DNA from: UMGS1889 sp964540575
Lineage (GTDB): Bacteria > Bacillota > Clostridia > Oscillospirales > Ruminococcaceae
DNA length: 64,000 nt
NCBI GenBank assembly: GCA_964540575.1
Contig: CAZINI010000009.1
Coordinates: 1-64,000, forward strand
Direction: 5' to 3'
Shown here: positions 57,017 through 64,000 of the stretch, in pieces
Numbering within the stretch: position 1 is the first letter of the stretch
Layout of the letters: each line of letters opens with the position of its first letter
The notes under the pieces: generated by a model
The model's database searches: none
What the model saw: only the letters and a program-made list of their open reading frames with translations
Told to the model about the DNA's origin: nothing
Position numbers and translations under genes: made by a program

Positions 57017-58045
57017 TTAGTTTATTCTGTATCTTTCCTGCGGCATTGAATTGTAAGTCTTTACTATGGATTTTGCGGCGGGGTCATCGAGAGTGCCCTC
57101 CCAGTCGCCCCATTCGCCGAGTGCGATAAGCTTGTTGTTTTCATCGACGATATAGAGAGTATCTATTCCCGCATCACAGGCGGCATCGTCGCCCCTCATT
57201 TCCGCAGAAGTGTTTATTTCAGGTATTTTTTCAGTGCATTTCGCTATGTTTTTCGGGTCGGTATGGCTTACGGGACGGGTCTTGAAATAGACCTCATCAT
57301 AAAGAATATCGATAAGCGTTCGCTCGTCATCTTTATTTTCAAGACAGGCAAGGTCGTAGAAATAGGTATTTCCCAAGTCATCGATAAAGCTGCCGGAATG
57401 CTGATAGCCCCATGCATAATTAAAATAATCTTTGACAAAAACTATCCTGCCCTTTTCGAACTCTTCACCGTCTGCCGCATAGTTTTCGTCATAGCAGGGA
57501 GCGTCCCTTACTTCGGTAATATTTTCCTCGGAAATAAGTTCGGCGGAAAGAAGCTTAACGAACACAGAGGTCTGCCGCCCGTAACCTGTGCCGTACAGCG
57601 TTTTCTGTCCGTTTTTATCGAAAAGAAAGCCTCTGTCGGTGGTGTACACGCCGTCATTTTCGATAAACAGCGAAACATATTCCATTTTGACAGTTTCGTC
57701 TGTTTCTTCGTTTTTGAATGTAACGGAATAAAATTCGGTGAGATAGTCGGTATCAACGGGTTCGGCTTCCTTAAAAGTTTCAAGTATTTCCCCAAGCTTT
57801 TCGATGCTTTCTGCTTCGGATATTTCCTTTTCGTAGGTGATACGCTTATCGGCAGAGTTTTCCGTGATTTTGCCGATAACGGTGAAGCCGCTGAGGTCGA
57901 AAGGTATTTCCGTTTCGGCGGCAGTCGATTCCATATTGCTCACAGTTGAACTGCTCTCGGGATTATCCTGCGGAAACTCATTATTACAGGCGGGGAGAAC
58001 TGATGCGGTCAGAGCCGCAAGGAGAAGGGAAATTATCTTTTTCAT
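57017..58045 (-). CDS. Lipoprotein of unknown function
   Basis: 342 residues. Signal peptide ending LPACN (Cys20) marks a lipoprotein, with an acidic Ser/Glu linker after it. The ectodomain is soluble and acidic, with several Asp/Glu-Tyr-rich stretches and no Cys-rich fold. No family is recognised. GGAGG precedes the ATG. It is single, converging with TetR. Confidence 0.78.
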   Translation of the reverse strand: MKKIISLLLAALTASVLPACNNEFPQDNPESSSTVSNMESTAAETEIPFDLSGFTVIGKITENSADKRITYEKEISEAESIEKLGEILETFKEAEPVDTDYLTEFYSVTFKNEETDETVKMEYVSLFIENDGVYTTDRGFLFDKNGQKTLYGTGYGRQTSVFVKLLSAELISEENITEVRDAPCYDENYAADGEEFEKGRIVFVKDYFNYAWGYQHSGSFIDDLGNTYFYDLACLENKDDERTLIDILYDEVYFKTRPVSHTDPKNIAKCTEKIPEINTSAEMRGDDAACDAGIDTLYIVDENNKLIALGEWGDWEGTLDDPAAKSIVKTYNSMPQERYRIN

Positions 58046-58136
58046 ATTGCACCTCCGATAAATATGTTTACATAATATACGTTTGAAAGGGGGTGTTTTT
58101 ATGGCGGTTTAGCAGATTTTTTCGGTGAAAAATATG

Positions 58137-58580
58137 TTAACGGATATTTTCAAGAAACGCCTTTGCGGCGGCATATTTTTTCATACGTTCGGCAGTTTTT
58201 TCGGCAGGCTCGGAGTTTGCGGGAACTCTGGTAATATCGCTGTTGTGGGCAAGGTCGGCAAGCTTTACGGCTCTTGCTATTTTATTTTCGGACAGCTTTG
58301 CAACATAATCCATATAGTCCACGTTTTTGTCGTGAGTAAGGAGAGTGACGGCTTCGACGACTTCCTCGGGAAATCCCTCTTTCCGCAAATCATCGGCGGT
58401 TGTGGGGGTGTCCTCGATAACGTCGTGAAGCATGGCGGCACAGGCGGTCAGCTCGTCAGTCATCTGCTCGGCGAGGTGGTATGGGTGGAAAATGTAGGGA
58501 ATGCCGCCTCTGTCAAGCTGTCCGCTGTGGGCGTTGTATGCGTAAATAATAGCTTTTCTGGTCAAATCGGTGTAGATCAT
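58137..58580 (-). CDS. Small HD-domain (p)ppGpp-hydrolase-like protein
   Basis: 147 residues from ATG at 58580 (GGGGAG about 9 bases upstream). RSH hydrolase-type HD motif: HSGQLDRGGIPYIFHPYHLAEQM, AAMLHDVIEDT and KLADLAHN, all present. It has only the HD hydrolase (no synthetase), similar to small alarmone hydrolases (Mesh1-type) that degrade (p)ppGpp or related nucleotides. It overlaps the DUF1294 gene by 4 bases. Confidence 0.87.
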   Translation of the reverse strand: MIYTDLTRKAIIYAYNAHSGQLDRGGIPYIFHPYHLAEQMTDELTACAAMLHDVIEDTPTTADDLRKEGFPEEVVEAVTLLTHDKNVDYMDYVAKLSENKIARAVKLADLAHNSDITRVPANSEPAEKTAERMKKYAAAKAFLENIR

Positions 58581-58870
58581 AGAACAACTCTCCCCGTAAA
58601 AATAATATATATGTAAACCGAAAGCTGAACAAAAATTATCAGCGGAATTCCTATCATAAATCGTTTGTGCTTGGTTTTGTGCCTGGAAATAAGCATTGAC
58701 ATAAGCGTCCCCACAGCACCGCCTAAAAGCGAAACCGCAAACAGATTTTTCTCGGGAACACGCCATTTGTGCCGCTTCGCCGCCGATTTATCAACAGCCG
58801 ACATAATAAATCCGACTATGTTCACGATGATGAAATATGCGGCGAGGACTGTTTTAATATCAAGCGTCAT
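58577..58870 (-). CDS. DUF1294 small membrane protein
   Basis: 97 residues from ATG at 58870 (GGAG 7 bases upstream; another ATG at 58876 is possible). Four hydrophobic helices, with the DUF1294 motif FIMSAVDKSAAKRHKWRVPEKNLFAVSLLGGAVGTL-type sequence. Function unknown. It overlaps both the C39-like gene upstream and the HD gene downstream, so all three may be one transcript. Confidence 0.87.
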   Translation of the reverse strand: MTLDIKTVLAAYFIIVNIVGFIMSAVDKSAAKRHKWRVPEKNLFAVSLLGGAVGTLMSMLISRHKTKHKRFMIGIPLIIFVQLSVYIYIIFTGRVVL

Positions 58871-59894
58871 TTTCATTCTCCAGAATAACAACAGCCTGAC
58901 TTTCCATCTGCTTGAAACGATACTCGAAAAGCTCCATGGGATATGCAGTTCGTCCTTTGAGGGGGTCGTTTACATATACAAGCTTTTGGTCGAGGTCGTA
59001 GCCCGTCAGCACCATACAATGCTCATTGCGTATCCAGGTGATGACATTTCCCGTTTCCTTGTCTGTCCACTGCTTGTCGTAGTAGCATTCCTCCATATTT
59101 CCCGTTGCCCAAATGATAACGGGAATGCCGTTTGCAACATATCGGTAAAGCTGTTTTGGCTCACAGCCTGTAATGTTTTTCACCTCTGCCGTTGAACCTT
59201 GGCTTGCAATGTAATTCTTTGCACAACGTTCGATAACTCCCGCAAAGCAGCCGTATGCAAATACCGAGGTAGGTTCGCCTACGAATACCTTTCGGTAGTC
59301 GCTGGCTCTGTATTCGCCCTTGTCAAGCCACTTTTCCGCAAGCTCGGTATGCGTTGCGGAAAATCCCGCATTCTGCAAAACCATTGCAAGGGAGGTGACC
59401 TCACAGCCTGTTGGAAGCTCGGGATTTTGGAGTATTCTCGGCACTTTTATAAACCATTTATCGGGCAGTGCGGCAATTCCCACAGAAACGTTCATCATTT
59501 TTGAAGTAAGCTCTATATTATTCTTTGAACGCACCATCACCGAATATTCGCCCACGGGCTTGCCGACGAATTTTATTGAATAGGCGGACATATCGGCAAA
59601 GCTTTCGCCGCCGTCAAGGCTTATCTCATATTTATCGGACCTGTCGGGAGATATGATACGCACCTCAATGGCACTGTCATTTCCGAGCCGCTGATGCTGT
59701 ACTTTTACGGCGATTTTTATTTCCGAGGGTTTCTTAACTTCGACGGCTTCTGCGGTATGCTGCTTGTTTCTGTTTCTTATACGTTCAGCCGATGCTGTGA
59801 CCTTTGATGTCGCTGCTTCCGCCTGAATTTCGGGTACTGTTCCGACCATAAGTACAGCTGCAAGAAGGCAGGCTGCTGTTTTTTTCATATCCAT
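58860..59894 (-). CDS. Secreted C39-family-like cysteine peptidase
   Basis: 344 residues from ATG at 59894 (GGAGA 7 bases upstream). Signal peptide (hydrophobic region about 5-27, AEA). A middle Ig-like part (about 45-140) precedes the C39_2 papain-like domain (about 160-335): LPTGCEVTSLAMVLQ (catalytic Cys), NEHCMVLTGYD (His) and VNDPLKGRTAY (Asp/Asn). Extracellular peptidase-like; the role in wall or peptide processing is unknown. Cotranscribed with DUF1294 and HD genes. Confidence 0.88.
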   Translation of the reverse strand: MDMKKTAACLLAAVLMVGTVPEIQAEAATSKVTASAERIRNRNKQHTAEAVEVKKPSEIKIAVKVQHQRLGNDSAIEVRIISPDRSDKYEISLDGGESFADMSAYSIKFVGKPVGEYSVMVRSKNNIELTSKMMNVSVGIAALPDKWFIKVPRILQNPELPTGCEVTSLAMVLQNAGFSATHTELAEKWLDKGEYRASDYRKVFVGEPTSVFAYGCFAGVIERCAKNYIASQGSTAEVKNITGCEPKQLYRYVANGIPVIIWATGNMEECYYDKQWTDKETGNVITWIRNEHCMVLTGYDLDQKLVYVNDPLKGRTAYPMELFEYRFKQMESQAVVILENENDA

Positions 59895-60123
59895 AAAAAT
59901 ATCTCCAAATAAAAAATCTAAGCAAATTATACCATAAATATACAAAATTGTCTATATGCATATGTGATGAAACATTTTTCGCATAAAAACGGCTACTCGG
60001 CGAATTTAACATTTTTCTTTATCATTGGAAATTGTTGTTTACGTTTTGATTTATAAATCATAACAAATTCATATTTGGAAAATGGTATAATGAATACGAT
60101 TACAATACTAAACATTCATTGAA

Positions 60124-60188
60124 TTATGGGAATCACTCGGTACAAAAACACATATACGCAAATTTTTGTGCCGATTTCTTCTCCATAA
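60124..60188. repeat. Hairpin repeat family B, copy 2, in the leader of the GH3 gene
   Basis: Outer stem TTATGG (60124-60129)/CCATAA (60183-60188), inner stem CGGTACAAAAA (60138-60148)/TTTTTGTGCCG (60163-60173), apical loop ACATATACGCAA. Compared with copy 1 the stem changes are compensatory. It ends about 27 bases before the GH3 start codon. Confidence 0.8.
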
Positions 60189-60214
60189 GTATACTCGTGT
60201 TGGGGGAATATTTT

Positions 60215-63010
60215 ATGAGCGAAAATTATCCTTTCAGAAACAGCACACTTCCTATTGAAGATAGAATAGCCGACCTGCTTTCCCGTCTGACGGCAGATGA
60301 AAAGGCACAGATGATGTCCCATAATCAGGCGGGCGTGCCTCGGCTTGAGATAAACGAATATCATATCGGCTGTGAGATAGCCAGGGGCTTTGTTTCGAGA
60401 GATGAAAGCGAGCCGTCTACGGTATTTCCTCAGCCTGTGGGACTTGCTTCCACCTTTGACACGGAGCTTATGGAGGAGATCGGAAAAATAGCTTCGGACG
60501 AGTCGAGATATTACTGGAAAAAAAGCGGCGGCAACCGCTGGCTCTGCGTATGGGGACCCACCGTTGACCCCGAGCGTGACCCACGTTGGGGACGCACCGA
60601 GGAGGCTTACGGCGAGGACGTTTATCTTGCGGGACAGATGTCGGCGGCATATACAAGAGGGCTTGCGGGAGATGACGGATTCTATCTGAAAACCGTGCCG
60701 ACACTTAAGCATTTCTGTGCGAATAACAGCGAATTTAACCGTGTTGACGGTTCGTCAAATATTACACCGAAGCTTTTGAGAGAATACTATTACCGTCCCT
60801 TTGAATATGCGATAAGAGAGGGCGGGGCGGCGTCCGTTATGACGGCGTACAACGAGCTGAGCGGCGTTCCTGCGGCGATAAATCCCGATTTGCAGAAGCT
60901 TTTGAAGGACGAGTGGGGGCTTACCTTTGTTGTTACCGACGGCGGAGATTTTTCTCAGAATGTCAACGATCATCACTTCTGCGATACTCACGCTGAGGCA
61001 CTGAAATGGTGCTTGAAAAACGGATGCGACACTATGACCGACAGCGAGGATATAGTTTATGCCGCTGTTTGTGACGGTCTGAAACGGGGAATTATCACCG
61101 AAGCGGACCTGGATAAAGCACTGACGAACGTGTTCAGAGCAAGGTTCCGTCTGGGCGAATTTGACGAGGAATGTCCCTATAATCATCTTGATATTGAAGT
61201 GAATTCCGAGGAAGCAAAGCGAATAAACCGCCGTGCTGCCGATGAACAGATATGTCTTTTGAAAAATGACGGGCTGCTTCCTTTGGATATTGAAAAGTTT
61301 AAGTCGGGGACAAAGCTTGCAGTTGTAGGACCTACTGCGGACGAATGCTTCAAGGATTGGTACTGCGGCTTTTCAAGGTACGGCGTTACCGTAAAAGAGG
61401 GTTTTGAGCGGCTTATCGGAAAGGAAAATGTTGTATTCGACAGGGGTCATGACATTGTTCGTATAAAGTCCGCATACACGGGAAAATTCGTAAGAATTGC
61501 CGAGGACGGAACAGCCGCTGCCGACAGCGATTTTGACAGTGCCGCCGACCTTGAACGCCTTGATTGGGGCGAGGGGAATAACCTTTTCCGTGACGTGAAA
61601 AGCGGAAAATATCTTATTGATGCAGGCGGGAAATTCCGTGCAGAGGGCGAATCCGTCTTTGAATGGTTCGTTAAGGCGTTGTTTAACGGAGATGCTTGTG
61701 CGGACGGAAATTACCGTTTTAAGGGACGTTTGGGAGAGATCATCGGCGTTGACGAAACGGGCTGTCTTGTCAGTGCGAATACGGGAATTTCCGCCGATAT
61801 GCAGGCGTTTGAAATATGCGTTGTTTCAAAGGGAAGTGACCGAATTGCGAAGCTTGCCTCCGAATGCGGCAGTGTTATACTTTGCTGCGGAAACGACCCG
61901 ATGATAGGTGCAAGAGAATGCATTGACAGGGCTACTATTGAGCTGCCCCGTCATCAGGCGGAGCTTTTTGAAGCGGCATACGAAAATCCCCGAATGGTGC
62001 TTATGCTGGTTTCAAGCTATCCTTACGCTATCCGCCGTGAAAAGGAACTTTCGGGTGCGATAATCAGCACTTCGCATGCAGGGGACGAGCTGGGAAATGC
62101 CGCTGCTGCTGTCGTTTTCGGTCTGACAAATCCCGCCGCACGTTTGCCGCTGACTTGGTACAAGAGCGAGTACGATCTGCCCGACATTGCGGATTATGAC
62201 ATAGAGAAAAACGGCGTTACATATATGTATTTCAAGGGCGAGCCGCTGTTTCCGTTCGGTCACGGGCTGTCCTATTCCAAGTTCAGGTATGAGAAAATGG
62301 AGATAGTTCCCGCAAAGATCGGCGGTTGTACCGTTAATGTTACGGTGAAAAATATCTCGGAAATTGACGGAGATGAGGTCGTTCAGGTCTACTTCAACCG
62401 CACGGAGGACAAGGAGGGCTGTCCCCGAAAGAAGCTTTGCGGCTTTAAGCGTGTGCATATCAAGGCGGGGGAAACGGTCGATGTTATCATTCCCGTAAGT
62501 GCAAGGTCGCTTGAAATCTACGATGTGAGAACGGAAAAAATGGTCACTCCTTCGGGCGTTTACAAGTTCCTCGTGGGTGCTTCCTCGGCGGATATTCGCC
62601 TTTTGGGAACGGCACAGCTGAACGGTTCGGAGATACAGCCGAGAAGCACGAACGGCATTGTCAAGGCGAAAAATTTCGACCGCTGCGACAGGGCTTCTCT
62701 GGATTTTGCAAAGTCGGAAAATGACTGGTATGTTCGCACAACCGACTGGGGCGGAACGCTTTTCTATGACGGATTTTCCGCCGAAAATGAAGTGCGTGCT
62801 GTACGCCTTACCGTTTCCGCACCCGCCGCACCTGCGAAGATAAAAATATCCGCCGAAACGGTATCAGCCGAAGCGGAGATAAAATGCTCGACCTCGGCGG
62901 AAAGCTTCACGGAATATATTGCGGAATTTGACCGTCCCGTAAAGGGAGAATTTGGTCTGGTGATAGAGCTTTCGGGCAGCTGCGGATTGTATTCGTTTGA
63001 ATTGATATGA
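60215..63010 (+). CDS. GH3 family beta-glycosidase with an inserted beta domain
   Basis: 931 residues from ATG at 60215 (GGGGGAAT upstream; in-frame upstream codons are not GH3-like). GH3 N-terminal barrel with WGPTVDPERDPRWGR and the nucleophile Asp242 in FVVTDGGDFS; the GH3_C sandwich continues at ILCCGNDPMIGARE. Between them (about 416-528) a Gly/Asp-rich insertion resembling a fascin/trefoil-type binding domain. An FN3-like domain (about 665-800) and a C-terminal beta domain (about 835-931, CBM-like) follow. No signal peptide, so cytoplasmic: it would cleave beta-linked oligosaccharides from the GH5 pathway. Leader hairpin at 60124-60188. Confidence 0.93.
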   Translation: MSENYPFRNSTLPIEDRIADLLSRLTADEKAQMMSHNQAGVPRLEINEYHIGCEIARGFVSRDESEPSTVFPQPVGLASTFDTELMEEIGKIASDESRYYWKKSGGNRWLCVWGPTVDPERDPRWGRTEEAYGEDVYLAGQMSAAYTRGLAGDDGFYLKTVPTLKHFCANNSEFNRVDGSSNITPKLLREYYYRPFEYAIREGGAASVMTAYNELSGVPAAINPDLQKLLKDEWGLTFVVTDGGDFSQNVNDHHFCDTHAEALKWCLKNGCDTMTDSEDIVYAAVCDGLKRGIITEADLDKALTNVFRARFRLGEFDEECPYNHLDIEVNSEEAKRINRRAADEQICLLKNDGLLPLDIEKFKSGTKLAVVGPTADECFKDWYCGFSRYGVTVKEGFERLIGKENVVFDRGHDIVRIKSAYTGKFVRIAEDGTAAADSDFDSAADLERLDWGEGNNLFRDVKSGKYLIDAGGKFRAEGESVFEWFVKALFNGDACADGNYRFKGRLGEIIGVDETGCLVSANTGISADMQAFEICVVSKGSDRIAKLASECGSVILCCGNDPMIGARECIDRATIELPRHQAELFEAAYENPRMVLMLVSSYPYAIRREKELSGAIISTSHAGDELGNAAAAVVFGLTNPAARLPLTWYKSEYDLPDIADYDIEKNGVTYMYFKGEPLFPFGHGLSYSKFRYEKMEIVPAKIGGCTVNVTVKNISEIDGDEVVQVYFNRTEDKEGCPRKKLCGFKRVHIKAGETVDVIIPVSARSLEIYDVRTEKMVTPSGVYKFLVGASSADIRLLGTAQLNGSEIQPRSTNGIVKAKNFDRCDRASLDFAKSENDWYVRTTDWGGTLFYDGFSAENEVRAVRLTVSAPAAPAKIKISAETVSAEAEIKCSTSAESFTEYIAEFDRPVKGEFGLVIELSGSCGLYSFELI

Positions 63011-63020
63011 TTTTTTGAAA

Positions 63021-63054
63021 CGCCCCCAAACAGTTTCCGTACTGCTTGGGGGCT
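63021..63054 (+). terminator. Terminator-like hairpin after GH3
   Basis: GCCCCCAAACAGT/ACTGCTTGGGGGC stem; the tail is not T-rich, so efficiency is uncertain. Confidence 0.6.
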
Positions 63055-63078
63055 GTGTGCAGGGTGAGTACTGATTAA

Positions 63079-63113
63079 TGGGTGTTTCCCCGTCGAAGGT
63101 GGGGGAACACCCA
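63079..63113. repeat. Long hairpin upstream of the 63201 gene
   Basis: TGGGTGTTTCCCC (63079-63091) pairs with GGGGGAACACCCA (63101-63113). Its left flank TGATTAATGGGTGTTT matches, inverted, 15448-15463 beside hairpin-family copy 1, so it belongs to the same repeat tribe. Confidence 0.65.
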
Positions 63114-63200
63114 CATAGATACGTCACTCAGGCAACAGAAAAAGCAGAAATGTCGAATAAATCAGCGTATTTCCAAAAAAGTACGATTGGAGGGCTTTTA

Positions 63201-63704
63201 ATGAAGAACTTTAAAAAAGGCGAGTATGTTATTTACATGGGAAAAGAGTACAAAAAAAGCTCAAAATTAATGCAAGGCAGCCTTGTTAGAATTATTTCAT
63301 GGGAAAAGAGTGATTTAGAGAACGGATTTACATGCTATGAATCGGAGAACTTTATGAAAAAGTTTGGCTTTAGCTGTGAAAAAGAAGTTCCCAAAAGTGA
63401 AATAACAAAAGCGTATAAAATAGAAACGACAGCAAAGTACAAGGGAAGCATTTACTGCATAGATACATACATCGACAATGATCTGAGCGTTAAGTATAAC
63501 AGAGATGAAATGGTGCGAATATATACCCCGCCCATAAGCACATTAAACGAGGTTGAAAAATATAATTATTATAAACAAAATGGTTTTGCAGATGGAATGT
63601 CATTTGAATATGGAAATGTAATGCTGTATAAATATGTTTCTATTAATGATCCCGATCTTGAAATTGTTGAAAATCGCACGGAAATTGACGTAAGCGTATT
63701 ATAG
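63201..63704 (+). CDS. Protein of unknown function
   Basis: 167 residues from ATG at 63201 (GGAGGGC 5 bases upstream). Lys-rich, no signal or membrane helix; the first half has KKGEYVIYMGKEYKKSSKL and LVRIISWEKSD, short beta strands of an SH3-like type; the second half contains a Tyr-rich stretch (NEVEKYNYYKQNGFADGMSFEYG). No known family. Coding bias (AAA, GAA, TAT) differs from the GH3 gene and is more A/T-rich, perhaps a later arrival. Confidence 0.7.
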   Translation: MKNFKKGEYVIYMGKEYKKSSKLMQGSLVRIISWEKSDLENGFTCYESENFMKKFGFSCEKEVPKSEITKAYKIETTAKYKGSIYCIDTYIDNDLSVKYNRDEMVRIYTPPISTLNEVEKYNYYKQNGFADGMSFEYGNVMLYKYVSINDPDLEIVENRTEIDVSVL

Positions 63705-64000
63705 ATTATGGTCGTTCTTAGTCATTATGATTTGATGAATTTTTTGCACTCTCGGCAGAGCGGTTTCTGTCGGGGGTGTTTTCCTTGATTGGCTGTGTTC
63801 TATCTGCTGTATTTGTTTCAGAATGGTTAAAGATTAGTGTGAAAAGTCAAACAAATCAATTTTGCTGTTAAGTTTGGCTTGATTTTGTTAAGTTTTGCAG
63901 AACAATTAACAAAATATAAATTGACAATCTTTTCGACCTGTGATATGCTAATGAACAAGCAATTATGTATATGTGGTTTTGTGCCGAGAGAATCCCATAA
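63705..64000. other. End of window: repeat remnants, no gene seen
   Basis: 63784-63840 matches the right end of MITE-like family A (CCTTGATTGGCTGTGTTCTA ... GATTAGTGT), truncated and with several mismatches. 63965-64000 is, on the other strand, the start of hairpin family B (TTATGGGATTCTCTCGGCAC), with the rest of that copy diverged or outside the window. No open frame beyond 63704. Confidence 0.65.

Noticed and set aside
1..64000. CRISPR arrays or cas genes.
   Set aside because: No regularly spaced direct repeats and no Cas motifs were seen; the repeats present are palindromic and dispersed.

Overview
The window looks like a chromosomal contig of a low-GC to mid-GC Firmicute close to Ruminococcus (Oscillospiraceae), a fibre-degrading anaerobe. 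The reasons are a GH5 cellulase lipoprotein, large GH2 and GH3 glycosidases, the Gram-positive rimP-nusA-ylxR-ylxQ-infB-rbfA-nrnA-truB-ribF order, a CoaX/CoaBC/PanT cluster and a GGDEF protein with a sugar-binding-protein-type sensor. Host promoters are regular: most are TTGACA/TTGAAA-like, a 17-base spacer, then TATAAT. The genus is an inference; no rRNA lies in the window.

Layout. 1-3.8 kb: cell-wall amidase, radA and an unknown gene. 3.8-7.8 kb (minus strand): leucine operon leuC, a Dabb-domain protein, leuD, a lipoprotein, leuB. 7.8-9.9 kb: Fic-like protein, XRE regulator and LysR regulator, with the leuC promoter duplicated in front of fic. 10-15.4 kb: GH5, GH2 and a flavodoxin-like reductase. 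15.6 kb: tRNA-Leu(UAG). 16.18-25.25 kb: a complete filamentous-phage (inovirus-like) provirus. 25.2-31.3 kb: tRNA-Leu(CAG), a YfcE-like phosphodiesterase, coaBC, panT-like, coaX, an HTH-PIN fusion and pyrB with a zinc-ribbon tail. 31.5-37.4 kb (minus strand): accessory genes, queH and ilvB. 37.6-47.5 kb: translation/transcription operon ending in ribF and gltX. 47.6-52.3 kb: Gld-type ABC transporter. 52.5-63.7 kb: small conserved genes, tRNA-Val, the sensor-GGDEF protein, dCMP deaminase, TetR, lipoprotein, HD hydrolase, C39-like secreted protein, GH3 and an unknown gene.

The standout is the 9-kb provirus. It is bounded by 59-bp direct repeats made from the 3' half of tRNA-Leu(CAG) and encodes its own tyrosine integrase. 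It has a divergent XRE repressor with three operator copies on a perfect promoter, a Zot/pI-type morphogenesis ATPase, and a fd-like major coat protein with a signal peptide (about 56 mature residues). It also has small membrane proteins, a large secreted and C-terminally anchored pIII-like protein, a pVI-like protein and a Rep_trans-like initiator. No secretin (pIV) gene is present, which fits a single-membrane host. Two long non-coding stretches with strong hairpins are candidates for replication origin and packaging signal. Two of its proteins (195 and 312 residues) and a DUF2726 protein coupled to the repressor are not recognised as standard phage functions.

Two families of short intergenic repeats are scattered through the chromosome. 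One is MITE-like, with terminal inverted repeats beginning TACTAAT. The other is a hairpin with a conserved apical loop and compensatory stem changes. One MITE-like copy sits inside the infB-rbfA operon and one hairpin copy lies in the leader of the GH3 gene.
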